From assembly GCA_016284305.1 (NCBI GenBank), contig JAEEON010000047.1, positions 1-52,746 on the forward strand: 52,746 bases of DNA, given 5' to 3'. The stretch comes from Bacteroidales bacterium (GTDB taxonomy: Bacteria > Bacteroidota > Bacteroidia > Bacteroidales > F082). Below the pieces are notes generated by a model. That model was not told the DNA's origin and ran no database searches. It saw only the letters and a program-made list of their open reading frames with translations. This document shows positions 23,466-31,962 of the stretch, piece after piece (the first letter of the stretch is position 1; each line of letters starts with the position of its first letter). Position numbers and translations under genes: made by a program.

Positions 23466-23559
23466 GGTAATGCGACTTTTTTCCGTCAAATACCCAGACC
23501 CGGAATGTAACATTCAGCTTTTTTTTGCTACCTACTAATAGAAAGCGGGGTATCTTTCG

Positions 23560-23757
23560 CTGCTTGCTGTCTCATTAGGTCCTTGGAAAACCTCCCTGAT
23601 AACAAACAGGTCAGATACCCACGCTTATGACGTGGGCATCTGCCACTGCTTTGCCTTTGATCAGGGGTGTTGAATTTCCAAGGTTCAATGAGACCAAAAA
23701 CAAGCGTTTGGCAAACGCCTTCTACAATATGTATGTCCTGCAACAAATCGTACAAGA
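23560..23757 (-). ncRNA. ssrS: Candidate 6S-like rod-shaped RNA
   Basis: On either strand this folds into one long rod. GTCTCATT/AATGAGAC (23569-23576 with 23687-23694) and CCTTGGAAA/TTTCCAAGG (23581-23589 with 23675-23683) form the closing stem. A bubble follows, then CCCTGAT/ATCAGGG (23594-23600 with 23660-23666), a second bubble, and the terminal CAGAT-CCCACG hairpin (23612-23642). A perfect promoter box (23763-23770) on the minus strand starts a transcript of about 190-200 bases, the size of 6S RNA, which binds RNA polymerase by mimicking open promoter DNA. Identity as 6S is inferred from shape; no covariance model was run. No protein frame here is convincing. Confidence 0.5.
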
Positions 23758-23762
23758 TGATA

Positions 23763-23770
23763 CAAAGATA
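23763..23770 (-). promoter_or_regulatory. -7 promoter element of the 6S-like RNA
   Basis: TATCTTTG on the minus strand, about 70 bases before the outer stem of the rod and downstream of tatC, so the RNA has its own promoter. Confidence 0.6.
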
Positions 23771-23818
23771 ATAAAAAAGTTGGGAAAGAGACCTGGTTGA
23801 GAAAAAAAACAACAAAGT

Positions 23819-24658
23819 TTATTCTGCCATCCCTTCTTTTGGATGGTTAATGGACGGTCCTTTTTTCTCTATTCTTTTCAAAATCCCGATGCTTACTTCA
23901 AATAGCAGATAGAGAGGAATGGTGACCAAAACCAAAGTCATCAGGTCGGGTGGGGTGATGATGGCTGCCACTACCATGATAATCACTAAGGCGTGCTTCC
24001 GGTATCGTTTTAGGAAGTCGGACTTCACCGCTCCGATCTTTCCCAAGAAGAAAGCAATCACCGGTAGCTGAAATACGAGTCCCATGATGAGCGTGAGGGT
24101 GGTGAAGGTGCTGATGTAAGATCTTAATGTGATGTTACTCTCCACGATATCAGAGACTTGATATGTCCCGAGGAAACGGAACGAGATGGGGAAGAGGATG
24201 AAGTAAGACATCAGCACACCGATGACGAAAAGCAGATACATAGTAATGGCCACCCGTACCGAATACTTCTTTTCGTTTTCATATAATGCAGGGGTGATAA
24301 AGCGGAAGAGTTCTACTAAAATATAAGGTGAAGCTAACAGAAGTCCCAAATACAGTGCCGTTGTGACATGGGTCATGAATTGGCTTGAAAGTTCGGTGGC
24401 TATCAGATTAATATGGTATTCGCTGAAATTGAAACTGGAACCGAGCCAATGAAGGAACTTCTCTATGTAACGGTATGTGATGAAGTCCCATTTGCTGGGT
24501 GCAAGCAACAACTCAAACGTTTGGTCTTTGAAGAAGAAAATGACAATAGCCAGCACCGTTGTCACGGCAAGGATACGGAACAACATCCGGCGGAGCACTT
24601 CGAGGTGTCCGCCGAAGGTCATGGCGTTCGGGTCTTCTTTGGCTTTGTTTTGTTTCAC
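23819..24658 (-). CDS. tatC: TatC, twin-arginine translocase subunit
   Basis: 279 residues with six membrane helices. The start MTFGGHLEVLRRMLFRI is the TatC N-terminal signature (H-L-x-E-L/V-R-x-R), and the segment SPYILVELFRFITPALYENEKKY the conserved F-x-x-P-x-L-x-x-x-E/N-K cytoplasmic loop that contacts the twin-arginine signal. TatC receives folded RR-signal proteins in the inner membrane. TatA/B-type partners are not in the window. It has its own promoter at 24679-24686. Confidence 0.95.
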   Translation of the reverse strand: MKQNKAKEDPNAMTFGGHLEVLRRMLFRILAVTTVLAIVIFFFKDQTFELLLAPSKWDFITYRYIEKFLHWLGSSFNFSEYHINLIATELSSQFMTHVTTALYLGLLLASPYILVELFRFITPALYENEKKYSVRVAITMYLLFVIGVLMSYFILFPISFRFLGTYQVSDIVESNITLRSYISTFTTLTLIMGLVFQLPVIAFFLGKIGAVKSDFLKRYRKHALVIIMVVAAIITPPDLMTLVLVTIPLYLLFEVSIGILKRIEKKGPSINHPKEGMAE

Positions 24659-24678
24659 AACAGAGGCTTTTCAAAGCG

Positions 24679-24686
24679 CAAAGGTA
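24679..24686 (-). promoter_or_regulatory. -7 promoter element of tatC
   Basis: TACCTTTG on the minus strand, 20 bases before the tatC ATG. Confidence 0.6.
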
Positions 24687-24709
24687 GTGAAATAATCCGA
24701 CAATCCCAA

Positions 24710-24733
24710 TATAGTGTCAACAAGGTTGAAATC
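24710..24733 (+). repeat. Third copy of a 24-base segment from the duplicated block
   Basis: TATAGTGTCAACAAGGTTGA plus AATC is identical to 18752-18775 and 22995-23018, the tail of the 168-codon gene. Here it stands alone between tatC and the next gene, 1 kb away from copy B. Confidence 0.85.
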
Positions 24734-24739
24734 GACAAC

Positions 24740-25216
24740 TTAGAGTTTTCTCAACGCCTCCCCGATGAACGTCGCCGACATCCTCACCAGTTCCACACAA
24801 GGACGTTTCTTGTAATAGGCTTCGGTGCGGGGTGAGGGGACAGGCGACTCCTTGATGGGAGCGATACCTAACAGTTCGCGGCAGATGATGCTGCCGTTGG
24901 CTTCACGGAAACGGTCAGCGACTTGTTGGACAAGGGCATAGCAACGGGTCTTGGAGTCAAGGTCATGAGGGTCATCGCAGGGGATGGCCAAGCCTGCCAC
25001 TAGTGCAGCGCCACTCACGGTGCCGCATACCTCGCGCATCCTGCCAATACCAGCACCCATTGGCGCAGCGATGACGGCCGCAGTCTTAGTCTCCATTCCA
25101 AAGAGATCAGCATAAGCCATATAGACCGCTTGGGCGCAGTTATAGCCGCTCTTGAAATAGGTCACGGCTTGTTCGGCACGTGCTTCGACATCCAAGGTGC
25201 TGTAGCCGGGACTCAT
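24740..25216 (-). CDS. C_GCAxxG_C_C family redox-type protein
   Basis: 158 residues. The family's cysteine pattern is visible: GYNCAQAV, then MGAGIGRMREVCGTVSGAAL (the GCAxxG-like C-G-x-x-S-G), IPCDD, CRELLG and a late Cys (RPCVEL). The conserved cysteines suggest metal or Fe-S binding or redox chemistry, but the function is unknown. Its start overlaps the stop of the cysteine desulfidase gene by 4 bases (ATGA), so the two are made together and may both handle sulfur or Fe-S. Confidence 0.8.
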   Translation of the reverse strand: MSPGYSTLDVEARAEQAVTYFKSGYNCAQAVYMAYADLFGMETKTAAVIAAPMGAGIGRMREVCGTVSGAALVAGLAIPCDDPHDLDSKTRCYALVQQVADRFREANGSIICRELLGIAPIKESPVPSPRTEAYYKKRPCVELVRMSATFIGEALRKL

Positions 25217-26484
25217 TCCACCATGATTTTGAGGATTTCCACGTCGGTCTCCTTCATGCCGTAGCGGCCTAGGCAGCCGATATGGTCGATGGTCTCTTCG
25301 ACGTCTTTGCCGATGATGCCGTCACCACCAAGGAGGTTGTCACCATGCTTGCTCATCTCAAATCCAAGCAAGCCAGCTTCCACGGCCAAGGCGATCTTGC
25401 CGGCGCAGGAGGGTTTGGCACCATCGCAGACGATGCCGGCAGCCATGCCCAAGGCGTTCTCAAGGGTGTGTTCGATGATCTCGAAGCTGTGTCCCAGCAA
25501 GTAGGCGACACCACATCCCGAGGCACATCCCGCACTAACGGCACCGCAGTAGGCAGAGAGACGACCGATGCCAGTCTTCTGGTGGATGGCCACTAGGTTG
25601 GAGAGGGCTACGGCACGGATGGTGCGGTCTTCGTCGATATGGAACTCCTCGGCGAAGGCCAAGACGGGAAGGCTCACGGTCATGCCTTGGTTGCCGCTGC
25701 CCGAGTTGATGATCACAGGCATCTCGCAGCCGCTCATACGGGCATCGCTACCAGCAGCGGCCCAAGCCTTGGCTTTCTGACGGATGTCATTGCCAACCCT
25801 CAAGATGGTGCTGCCCACGTTGGCACCCCAGTTGTTTTTGAGGCCTTCCATGGCGATGGCCTTGTTGCATTCCATCTGAGGGACAATGATGGGCTTCAGG
25901 TCTTCGATATCGACGGTGTTGGCGAAGTCGTAGATCTGTTTCATATTAAGGCACTTGCGATCGGTGAGCTTGGCATTGGCGTCGGCTTCGTAACCCGAGT
26001 CGAAGAGCACCTCATCGTTCTTTTCGATCTTTACGATATTGGTATGGTGTCCTGCAATACGAACACTGGCGGATTGATTGCCGTCATAAAGGATTACGGT
26101 GACATCGAGCTGTGCGATGACGTTCAAAGGCACGATGGTCATCAGCGTATCGTCGAGGAACTGAACGATTTGTTGTTTCTGTTCCGGGGTCACCTCGGCA
26201 ATGACTTCCAGCGCCTTTTCTGGGTCGCCGGCCACGATGCCAGCTGCCACGGAGGCTTTGAGTCCTTTCATGCCCTTAGTGTTGGGCACGATGACGCTTT
26301 TCACGTTCTTGATGATGTTGCCACTGGCCTTGATCTCCACCCGTTTGGGCATGGATCCCAGCACTTCACGCGCCTTGGCGGCGGCGTAAGCCAGGCAGAT
26401 GGGTTCGGTACAGCCCATGGCGGGCACGAGTTCTTCTTTTAGGATGGCCAGATAGGACTGGTAACAACAATCGCTTTTTTCCAT
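25213..26484 (-). CDS. L-cysteine desulfidase / UPF0597 (CyuA-like) enzyme
   Basis: 423 residues. EELVPAMGCTEPICLAYAAA with the conserved Cys, KASGNIIKNVKSVIVPNTKG, INSGSGNQGMTVSLPV and YCGAVSAGCASGCGVAYLLG with Fe-S cysteines mark the serine dehydratase alpha-like family that includes cysteine desulfidases (CdsB, CyuA/YhaM). These 4Fe-4S enzymes split L-cysteine to pyruvate, ammonia and sulfide. L-serine or another substrate cannot be excluded. It is first of a two-gene operon with promoter at 26502-26509. Confidence 0.88.
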   Translation of the reverse strand: MEKSDCCYQSYLAILKEELVPAMGCTEPICLAYAAAKAREVLGSMPKRVEIKASGNIIKNVKSVIVPNTKGMKGLKASVAAGIVAGDPEKALEVIAEVTPEQKQQIVQFLDDTLMTIVPLNVIAQLDVTVILYDGNQSASVRIAGHHTNIVKIEKNDEVLFDSGYEADANAKLTDRKCLNMKQIYDFANTVDIEDLKPIIVPQMECNKAIAMEGLKNNWGANVGSTILRVGNDIRQKAKAWAAAGSDARMSGCEMPVIINSGSGNQGMTVSLPVLAFAEEFHIDEDRTIRAVALSNLVAIHQKTGIGRLSAYCGAVSAGCASGCGVAYLLGHSFEIIEHTLENALGMAAGIVCDGAKPSCAGKIALAVEAGLLGFEMSKHGDNLLGGDGIIGKDVEETIDHIGCLGRYGMKETDVEILKIMVE

Positions 26485-26501
26485 AGGAGTGAAATTTGTT
26501 G

Positions 26502-26509
26502 CAAAGGTA
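26502..26509 (-). promoter_or_regulatory. -7 promoter element of the desulfidase operon
   Basis: TACCTTTG on the minus strand, 17 bases before the ATG at 26484. Confidence 0.65.
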
Positions 26510-26553
26510 ATAAAAGAAGCAAAACCTACAAAAGATTTTGTGTCTGTATCAGG

Positions 26554-28260
26554 CTATCTTGTTGTAGCCTCATAAAGCAGGACTCCCGAAACCATCCAGT
26601 GACTGAAGCTACCGCCTTCGTCCTTGCCTTGAGGGATGGCGACACGGAGGATGTGCTTCCCGGGTTGCAACCCCTTGAGGTCGAACCAAACGGGGTTGGT
26701 GGCTGTTCCTGGACACCAGCCTGAGCGGGAATAGTCGGAAGAGGAGACCCCGTTCCAGAAGTTGCCCGAGACTGGGTTTTGGTCGCGGAATGTGGCGCAG
26801 TCGCAACGCCAAGGGGTATGTGAGAAACACCGTTCTCCATCGATGAAGATGACGTTCTCCTTGGGGTTGAACTCGTCACCGTTGCCCCATCCACCATGAC
26901 CTGTGCTGAGGTAACGGAGTCTTGGGTTCTCGGCTCCTTTGGGGAGTTCAAAAGTGATTTCCAAGGTGTCTGTCGCAAACAGCCGTCCGTAGTTTTGTCC
27001 CGACATCTCCATCACGTTGCAGGTGTTGAACAAGGGTACGGAATGCTGATGGCAAGGTCGGTCATCCCATTCGTAATCGCCGGGGTAGGCGAGGAGGTCG
27101 AGCGAGAGAAGGTGTCCACCTTTGTCGTAGTTGCCGATGAAGGCCCCGATGAGCACATCGCCTTGCAAGCGGTCTCTCAACTCGCTGATTTCTTGTTTGT
27201 AGTAGTTTTCTTCGGTCCATTCCAAGCCATCGATTTGGACTCGGTCGTTGAAATGACCTGCGCCAAAAGAGGTGAAGAAACGGACCAATTCCATGGGTGG
27301 CAGATAGTTGTCATCTGCCTTGATGCCTTGATATTCCTTACCGTCATGACCCACGAACACGGGTAGGGCTTGAATGCCTTGAATCAGTCCATCAAGGAAA
27401 CTCTTGTTTGCCTCTGTAGGGATGACAAAGACTGATGCTGAGCGATCGTAGGCATCGCCGTTGGAGCGTTGATGGATCTCAGCGAAGAGTTGGTAATGCT
27501 CGGGGAGTTGGGGAAGATGCATCCGTTTGACAATCACTGTGCCGTGGCTGAAATGGAGGGTCGTGTCAAACGGGATCTCGCCCGTAATGGGGGCATAGTC
27601 GGAGAAATGGATTTGCTCATCTTTGAAAACGGGGATGCGCATGACGAGTTTATCCTTGCGCAATTGGCTCATCTCGCGCGGGCTTAGCTGTTTTCCTTTG
27701 TCGGCAGGAATCAGCTGGGCTGGGAGTTTCCGGTCTTTGGCAATGGTTTTCAAGTCGGTGACATAAGAACCGTTCCTCATGCATCGCACCATCATGCCTT
27801 TTAGCTTGCCTAAGCCGGGCATGGGGGTGGCATCGAATCCGGGGCGTTCAGTCATCCACACTTCGATGGTGTTGGAGTTGATGCTCGTCTTGTATTTCTT
27901 GCATGGGTAGCCTAGCAGGGACTCTTCGCCTTCTTCGCTGAAAACCACCTCGTTGTTGCTCATTGTGGAGGCACTATAATAGCTTTCGTCGGGATACTGA
28001 AGCAGGGTGAACACCGAGTCTTGGAAGTAATTGACATAAGTCAAGCTTTCGGCATAGCCCGGAATGGGGTTGACCACCTTGTTGTCGAGTGAGCGAATCT
28101 GCAAGCAGCCTTTGTTTTCTGATACGTTGATATGGGCAGTGTCGCCGTCAACCACGTCCTTGACATAGCTGAGGTAGGTGAGGGAATGTTGTCCAAAGGC
28201 GCACCCTGTCCAAAGCAGGGCGATGAGGCCAAAGAGGAAGGGTTTCATTGAAGACTTCAT
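26554..28260 (-). CDS. PNGase F-like peptide-N-glycosidase with extra N-terminal domain
   Basis: 568 residues from the ATG at 28260; MKPFLFG at 28245 is the alternative start. Signal peptide with a possible lipobox (WTGC). Residues about 25-200 form a GLPGLI-like beta region (IEVWMTERPGFDATPMPGLG). From about 215 the two PNGase F domains follow. RSNGDAYDRSASVFV matches the PNGase F strand with its catalytic Asp, and YLSTGHGGWGNGDEFNPKEN with WRCDCATFRDQNPVSGNF, SSSDYSRSGWCPGTATNPVW and IPQGKDEGGSFSHWMVSG match the second domain including the catalytic Glu. Such enzymes release whole N-glycans from asparagine. Its start overlaps the stop of the TPR gene (TGATG). Confidence 0.88.
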   Translation of the reverse strand: MKSSMKPFLFGLIALLWTGCAFGQHSLTYLSYVKDVVDGDTAHINVSENKGCLQIRSLDNKVVNPIPGYAESLTYVNYFQDSVFTLLQYPDESYYSASTMSNNEVVFSEEGEESLLGYPCKKYKTSINSNTIEVWMTERPGFDATPMPGLGKLKGMMVRCMRNGSYVTDLKTIAKDRKLPAQLIPADKGKQLSPREMSQLRKDKLVMRIPVFKDEQIHFSDYAPITGEIPFDTTLHFSHGTVIVKRMHLPQLPEHYQLFAEIHQRSNGDAYDRSASVFVIPTEANKSFLDGLIQGIQALPVFVGHDGKEYQGIKADDNYLPPMELVRFFTSFGAGHFNDRVQIDGLEWTEENYYKQEISELRDRLQGDVLIGAFIGNYDKGGHLLSLDLLAYPGDYEWDDRPCHQHSVPLFNTCNVMEMSGQNYGRLFATDTLEITFELPKGAENPRLRYLSTGHGGWGNGDEFNPKENVIFIDGERCFSHTPWRCDCATFRDQNPVSGNFWNGVSSSDYSRSGWCPGTATNPVWFDLKGLQPGKHILRVAIPQGKDEGGSFSHWMVSGVLLYEATTR

Positions 28261-30266
28261 CAATTACTTCTCGAAATTTCCACCATGCTGACCTCCACGT
28301 CGTCGTTCTCGGAGATGAGTTCGATCCAGGTGTTGTTCTCACTGAACCACTTGTATTGCGAACCGATGCGGAAGAGGTAGGTCTTTTCATCTTCGCTCTC
28401 GGAGATGGCGATCACGAAACCGCCGTTCTTGCCGCTCTCGCTGCCAAAGCTAACGATCATCGGGAAGCTCTTGCCAGGGGTGAGGTTGCGAGCTTTCAGG
28501 ATGATGTAGTTGGAACGGCGTGAGGCCACATCGACGGGGTTGAAGGTAAATCGTTTTGGGGTGTTGGCTGTCATGGTGAAGGCCTCGCTGTTGAGCTCGT
28601 AGAGCTTGTTCTCTTCAATGATCTTGTTAATCTTGTTGATCATATCGATGGGGTAGGGCTCACCCAAGCCAAGTTCTTCAGCCTTGGCATAGTTCTCAAC
28701 GGCTTTGTCGAGGGCCTTGGCGGCATACTGTTTGTCGCCTTCCTTGATGAATCGGTTATACTGGGCGCGCAGTTCCGTCATTTTTTGGTTGTCGAGGCGT
28801 TGAGCTTCAGCAAGTTTCTCAGTGGCTTCGGCGTCACCTGGTTTGGCCACCAAAGCGAGATTGTATTGGGATACGGCTTCACGGTAGTTCTCATCGTTCA
28901 TGAAGCGGTTGGCGGCTGCCATGGCCTCATCGTAACGTTGTTGAGCAGCGGCAGCAATCTGGGCAAAGATGCCGTCAATCTCGTTGATTTTAGCAGTGGC
29001 GGTGGCGTTGCCTTCGTCGATGGTGAACACTTCTTGGTATTTTTGTTTTGCCTCCACGAGTTTCTCTTCGTTGAAGAGTGCGTTGGCGGCATCCAGGATC
29101 TCTTGGATCTTGGCTTGACGTTCGGCTTCGGCAGCGGCTTCAGCGGCTAAGCGAGCAGCTTCTTGTTCGGCGGCGATACGTGCTGCCTCTTCAGCTGCCA
29201 GTCTTGCTGCTTCTTGTTCTGCAGCGATACGAGCAGCCTCAGCCTCGGCGGCCAAGCGTGCAGCCTCTGCCTCAGCAGCCAGTCTCGCAGCTTCAGCCTC
29301 GGCAGCCAAACGAGCTGCTTCTTGTTCTGCTGCGATGCGAGCGGCCTCTTCGGCGTCTTGTTGGGCGATGAGCGGGTCGAGACGTGAAATCATCTCCATG
29401 GCATAGGCGTCACCGGCGACGACGTTCAAGGCGCTCTGGTATTTTGATTTGGCTTCCTTATAGGCCTTGGTCTCATAGAGCTGGTCTGCCTCGGCAATCA
29501 ACGAGTTGTAGCGGTCGTTAAGGTCTTTGGATCCTTGGTAGCTTTGGATCTGGTTCTGTACCGTGGCATCGTTGGGGAAGAGTTCCAAAGCTTGGTTCAG
29601 CTTCGCGATGGCACCGTCGAAGTTCTTGCGCAAGGCAAGCTGGTTGGCTTCTTCCACCAACTTGTTGAAGAGGGTCACCTTGTCGTTGTAAAGCTGTTGC
29701 AGCCGTTTGGCCTCGGCGATACGTTCCTTGGGCAGTTTGTCTTCGGGGAAGATGGATTGTGCAGTCTCAAACTGCATGATAGCGGCGTCGAAATTTTCGC
29801 CTTCGAGTAATTCGTTGCCTTGGGCGATGGCGCGGTCATAGGAATCTTGTTTGTCTTGGCGTTCTTTTAGCATGTCACGAATAGCTTGTGCTTGTCCGCC
29901 AACATACTTGTCTTCTGGGAAGATAGCCAAGGCTTTGTCATATTCGGCCAGAGCCTCCTCGTAACGGTTTTGTGCGTTAAGGGCATCGCCAGCATCGAGA
30001 TGGGCGTAGAAGACCTCTTGCCGTTCGCTGTCCTGTTGGATCTTCACCAGGGTCTCGTCCAATTTCTTTTTCGCCTCAGTGTCTTTGGGTTTTAATTTCA
30101 GTGCCATTTCATAATAGGTCTTGGCACTGATATAGTCTTTGGAAGCGAATTTGGTATTGCCACTTCGCATCAGTGATTCGTAGGATTCTGCATTCTGAGC
30201 TTGGACGCCCGTTGAGCATAACACTGCGGCTCCAAACAAGATTCCAAATAGTATTCTCTTTTTCAT
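28260..30266 (-). CDS. Exported TPR protein with Ala/Glu-rich helical tract
   Basis: 668 residues. Signal peptide MKKRILFGILFGAAVLCSTG, cleavage near VQAQ. Many tetratricopeptide-like units of 34-40 residues follow (SGNTKFASKDYISAKTYYEM; GDALNAQNRYEEALAEYDKA). In the middle (about 315-385) lies a low-complexity helix built from EAARLAAEAEAARLAAE units, encoded by near-identical DNA at about 29130-29370. More TPRs follow and a C-terminal beta domain of about 110 residues (KRFTFNPVDVASRRSNYIIL). It is probably a periplasmic or outer-membrane scaffold. The stop shares a base with the start of the PNGase F-like gene, so co-expression is likely. Confidence 0.8.
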   Translation of the reverse strand: MKKRILFGILFGAAVLCSTGVQAQNAESYESLMRSGNTKFASKDYISAKTYYEMALKLKPKDTEAKKKLDETLVKIQQDSERQEVFYAHLDAGDALNAQNRYEEALAEYDKALAIFPEDKYVGGQAQAIRDMLKERQDKQDSYDRAIAQGNELLEGENFDAAIMQFETAQSIFPEDKLPKERIAEAKRLQQLYNDKVTLFNKLVEEANQLALRKNFDGAIAKLNQALELFPNDATVQNQIQSYQGSKDLNDRYNSLIAEADQLYETKAYKEAKSKYQSALNVVAGDAYAMEMISRLDPLIAQQDAEEAARIAAEQEAARLAAEAEAARLAAEAEAARLAAEAEAARIAAEQEAARLAAEEAARIAAEQEAARLAAEAAAEAERQAKIQEILDAANALFNEEKLVEAKQKYQEVFTIDEGNATATAKINEIDGIFAQIAAAAQQRYDEAMAAANRFMNDENYREAVSQYNLALVAKPGDAEATEKLAEAQRLDNQKMTELRAQYNRFIKEGDKQYAAKALDKAVENYAKAEELGLGEPYPIDMINKINKIIEENKLYELNSEAFTMTANTPKRFTFNPVDVASRRSNYIILKARNLTPGKSFPMIVSFGSESGKNGGFVIAISESEDEKTYLFRIGSQYKWFSENNTWIELISENDDVEVSMVEISRSN

Positions 30267-30316
30267 CTCAGTTCTCAATTAACTTCGTTGAATGCTTCGC
30301 ATTTCTCAATTCTCAA

Positions 30317-30967
30317 TTAACGGATGTTTCCATCTTTTATTGTAATGGTCCGGTCTGACATGGCAGCCAGTTCCGGGTTGTGGGTGACGATGACGAAAGT
30401 TTGCTGGAACTCATCACGAAGCCGAAAGAATAATTGGTGCAATTCCTGTGCCGATTTGGAGTCGAGGTTGCCTGACGGCTCGTCGGCAAGCACCACTGCT
30501 GGTCTGTTGATGAGTGCCCTGGCTACGGCTACGCGCTGCTGTTCGCCGCCGGAGAGTTCCGAAGGTTTGTGGTCCTTGCGGTCAGTCAAATTCAGGTAAT
30601 CGAGCAGCTCGAGCGCATGCTTCATGGCTTCTTCTTTAGGTCTTCCCCCGATATAGGCAGGGATGCATATGTTCTCCAAGGCAGTGAACTCGGGGAGCAG
30701 ATGATGGAACTGAAACACAAATCCGATGTTCTTGTTCCTGAAGTCAGCCAACGCTTTGTCGTTGAGCTTGTTGACCTCGGTCCCGTCAATGAATAACGAG
30801 CCTTGGTCGGCTCGGTCTAAGGTGCCGATGATATGAAGCAAAGTCGATTTGCCGGCACCGGAAGCCCCAACAATGCTCACGATCTCCTGCTTGGCGATGT
30901 GAAGGTCGATGCCTTTAAGTACCTCCAAAGTGCCGAATGATTTCCGAATGCCTTTCGTCAGTATCAT
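30317..30967 (-). CDS. ABC transporter ATPase, LolD/MacB type
   Basis: 216 residues. Walker [11 protein letters not shown]-loop [15 protein letters not shown], signature [15 protein letters not shown], Walker [13 protein letters not shown] and switch His (VIVTHN). The HHLLPEF(T/S)ALEN Q-loop is characteristic of LolD, which powers release of lipoproteins from the inner membrane to the carrier LolA. The LolC/E-type permease is not next to it, as is common in Bacteroidetes. LolD is fitting but MacB-type export cannot be excluded. Own promoter at 30987-30994. Confidence 0.88.
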   Translation of the reverse strand: MILTKGIRKSFGTLEVLKGIDLHIAKQEIVSIVGASGAGKSTLLHIIGTLDRADQGSLFIDGTEVNKLNDKALADFRNKNIGFVFQFHHLLPEFTALENICIPAYIGGRPKEEAMKHALELLDYLNLTDRKDHKPSELSGGEQQRVAVARALINRPAVVLADEPSGNLDSKSAQELHQLFFRLRDEFQQTFVIVTHNPELAAMSDRTITIKDGNIR

Positions 30968-30986
30968 GTTTTTTCGTTATAAACTG

Positions 30987-30994
30987 CAAAAATA
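30987..30994 (-). promoter_or_regulatory. -7 promoter element of the LolD-like gene
   Basis: TATTTTTG on the minus strand, 19 bases before the ATG at 30967. Confidence 0.55.
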
Positions 30995-31005
30995 CGAAAT
31001 CTTTT

Positions 31006-31935
31006 TCAATTGGAGTCCGACTTGGAACGGAAGTTCAACATCACGATGGCAAAAAGCATCACAAATGCCGCAATCCATTGAACGGGACTGTAAACCGTCT
31101 TGTTGACAAAATAATCGAGCACCACGGCAGTGATTGGATACATCAGTTCGAGGAAGGTGGAGATGGAGGCCTTGACGTTTCGTAATCCATAGTAATATAG
31201 GAAGATAGCTCCGGATCCTGTGGTCAAGCCGATAAGGGCAATGAACATCCAGTTTCGTGGCGTGATCAGGGTGAAGTCACCGATATGTCCTGTGATTAAC
31301 ACGATGACCAACATGATTACCGTGGTGAAGAAATAGCGGAAGAAGGTGGAGCTATAGAACGAATAATGTCCTAAAATCTTTTTGGAAAACACGGTGGAAC
31401 TGCCAAAGGAAAACGCTGCCAATAAAGAAAGCAAGGCTGCATACACCGTGGCCATTCCTTCCGTAGTGAAGTCGGGCAATGCCCATCCGAAAGTCAGGAA
31501 ATAGCCTCCGATGAGCGCCACGGCTGCCCAAAGTACGAAATGCCTTTTAATTCTCTCCTTGAGGATGATTCGTGCCAAGATGACAGCGAAAATGGGCTGG
31601 AGTTTTTGTAGTAAAACGATGACTGACAGGTTGTTGAAATGTAACAAGAACAGTGATTTGACGATTGCCAAAGTCCCCAGAGCTCCTCCGAACAACGCAA
31701 TCATGAAAAAATAAAACAGGTCGGAGCGGCTCATCGTGCCCAACAGTTTGTACTGCTTGAAGAAGAAGAAGTTCATCAACAGGAAAGGGAAGAGGTGAAT
31801 GACAAAGACGACGAAAGCAGTATTCAAGTTGTAGAGCTGTGGTGTTAGCAAGATGCCGTCAACACCCCAAAGGGTAGCGGAAGCAGCCACGGCAAGGGCA
31901 CCGATGATTTTGGGATTACGTGTCTTGTTGTCCAT
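31006..31935 (-). CDS. DMT-superfamily (EamA) transporter
   Basis: 309 residues starting MDNKTRNPK at 31935. Ten hydrophobic helices in two EamA halves; the first half contains LWGVDGILLTPQLYNLN and LQKLQPIFAVILARIILKER, the second TTGSGAIFLYYYGLRNVKAS and ELMYPITAVVLDY. These are the repeated E/P signatures of EamA permeases. They export or import small metabolites such as amino acids or nucleosides; the substrate is unknown. A longer frame to 31989 overlaps the promoter region and the divergent gene's leader and was rejected. Confidence 0.85.
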   Translation of the reverse strand: MDNKTRNPKIIGALAVAASATLWGVDGILLTPQLYNLNTAFVVFVIHLFPFLLMNFFFFKQYKLLGTMSRSDLFYFFMIALFGGALGTLAIVKSLFLLHFNNLSVIVLLQKLQPIFAVILARIILKERIKRHFVLWAAVALIGGYFLTFGWALPDFTTEGMATVYAALLSLLAAFSFGSSTVFSKKILGHYSFYSSTFFRYFFTTVIMLVIVLITGHIGDFTLITPRNWMFIALIGLTTGSGAIFLYYYGLRNVKASISTFLELMYPITAVVLDYFVNKTVYSPVQWIAAFVMLFAIVMLNFRSKSDSN

Positions 31936-31962
31936 CTTTTTTTTTGAATCAAAAATGCGCGG

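Noticed and set aside
23528..23815. Open frame of 95 codons on the minus strand
   Set aside because: It coincides with the long perfect stems of the 6S-like RNA and has no recognisable protein features; the RNA explains the region better.
25639..26442. 267-codon open frame opposite the cysteine desulfidase gene
   Set aside because: Shadow of a real, motif-bearing gene on the other strand.
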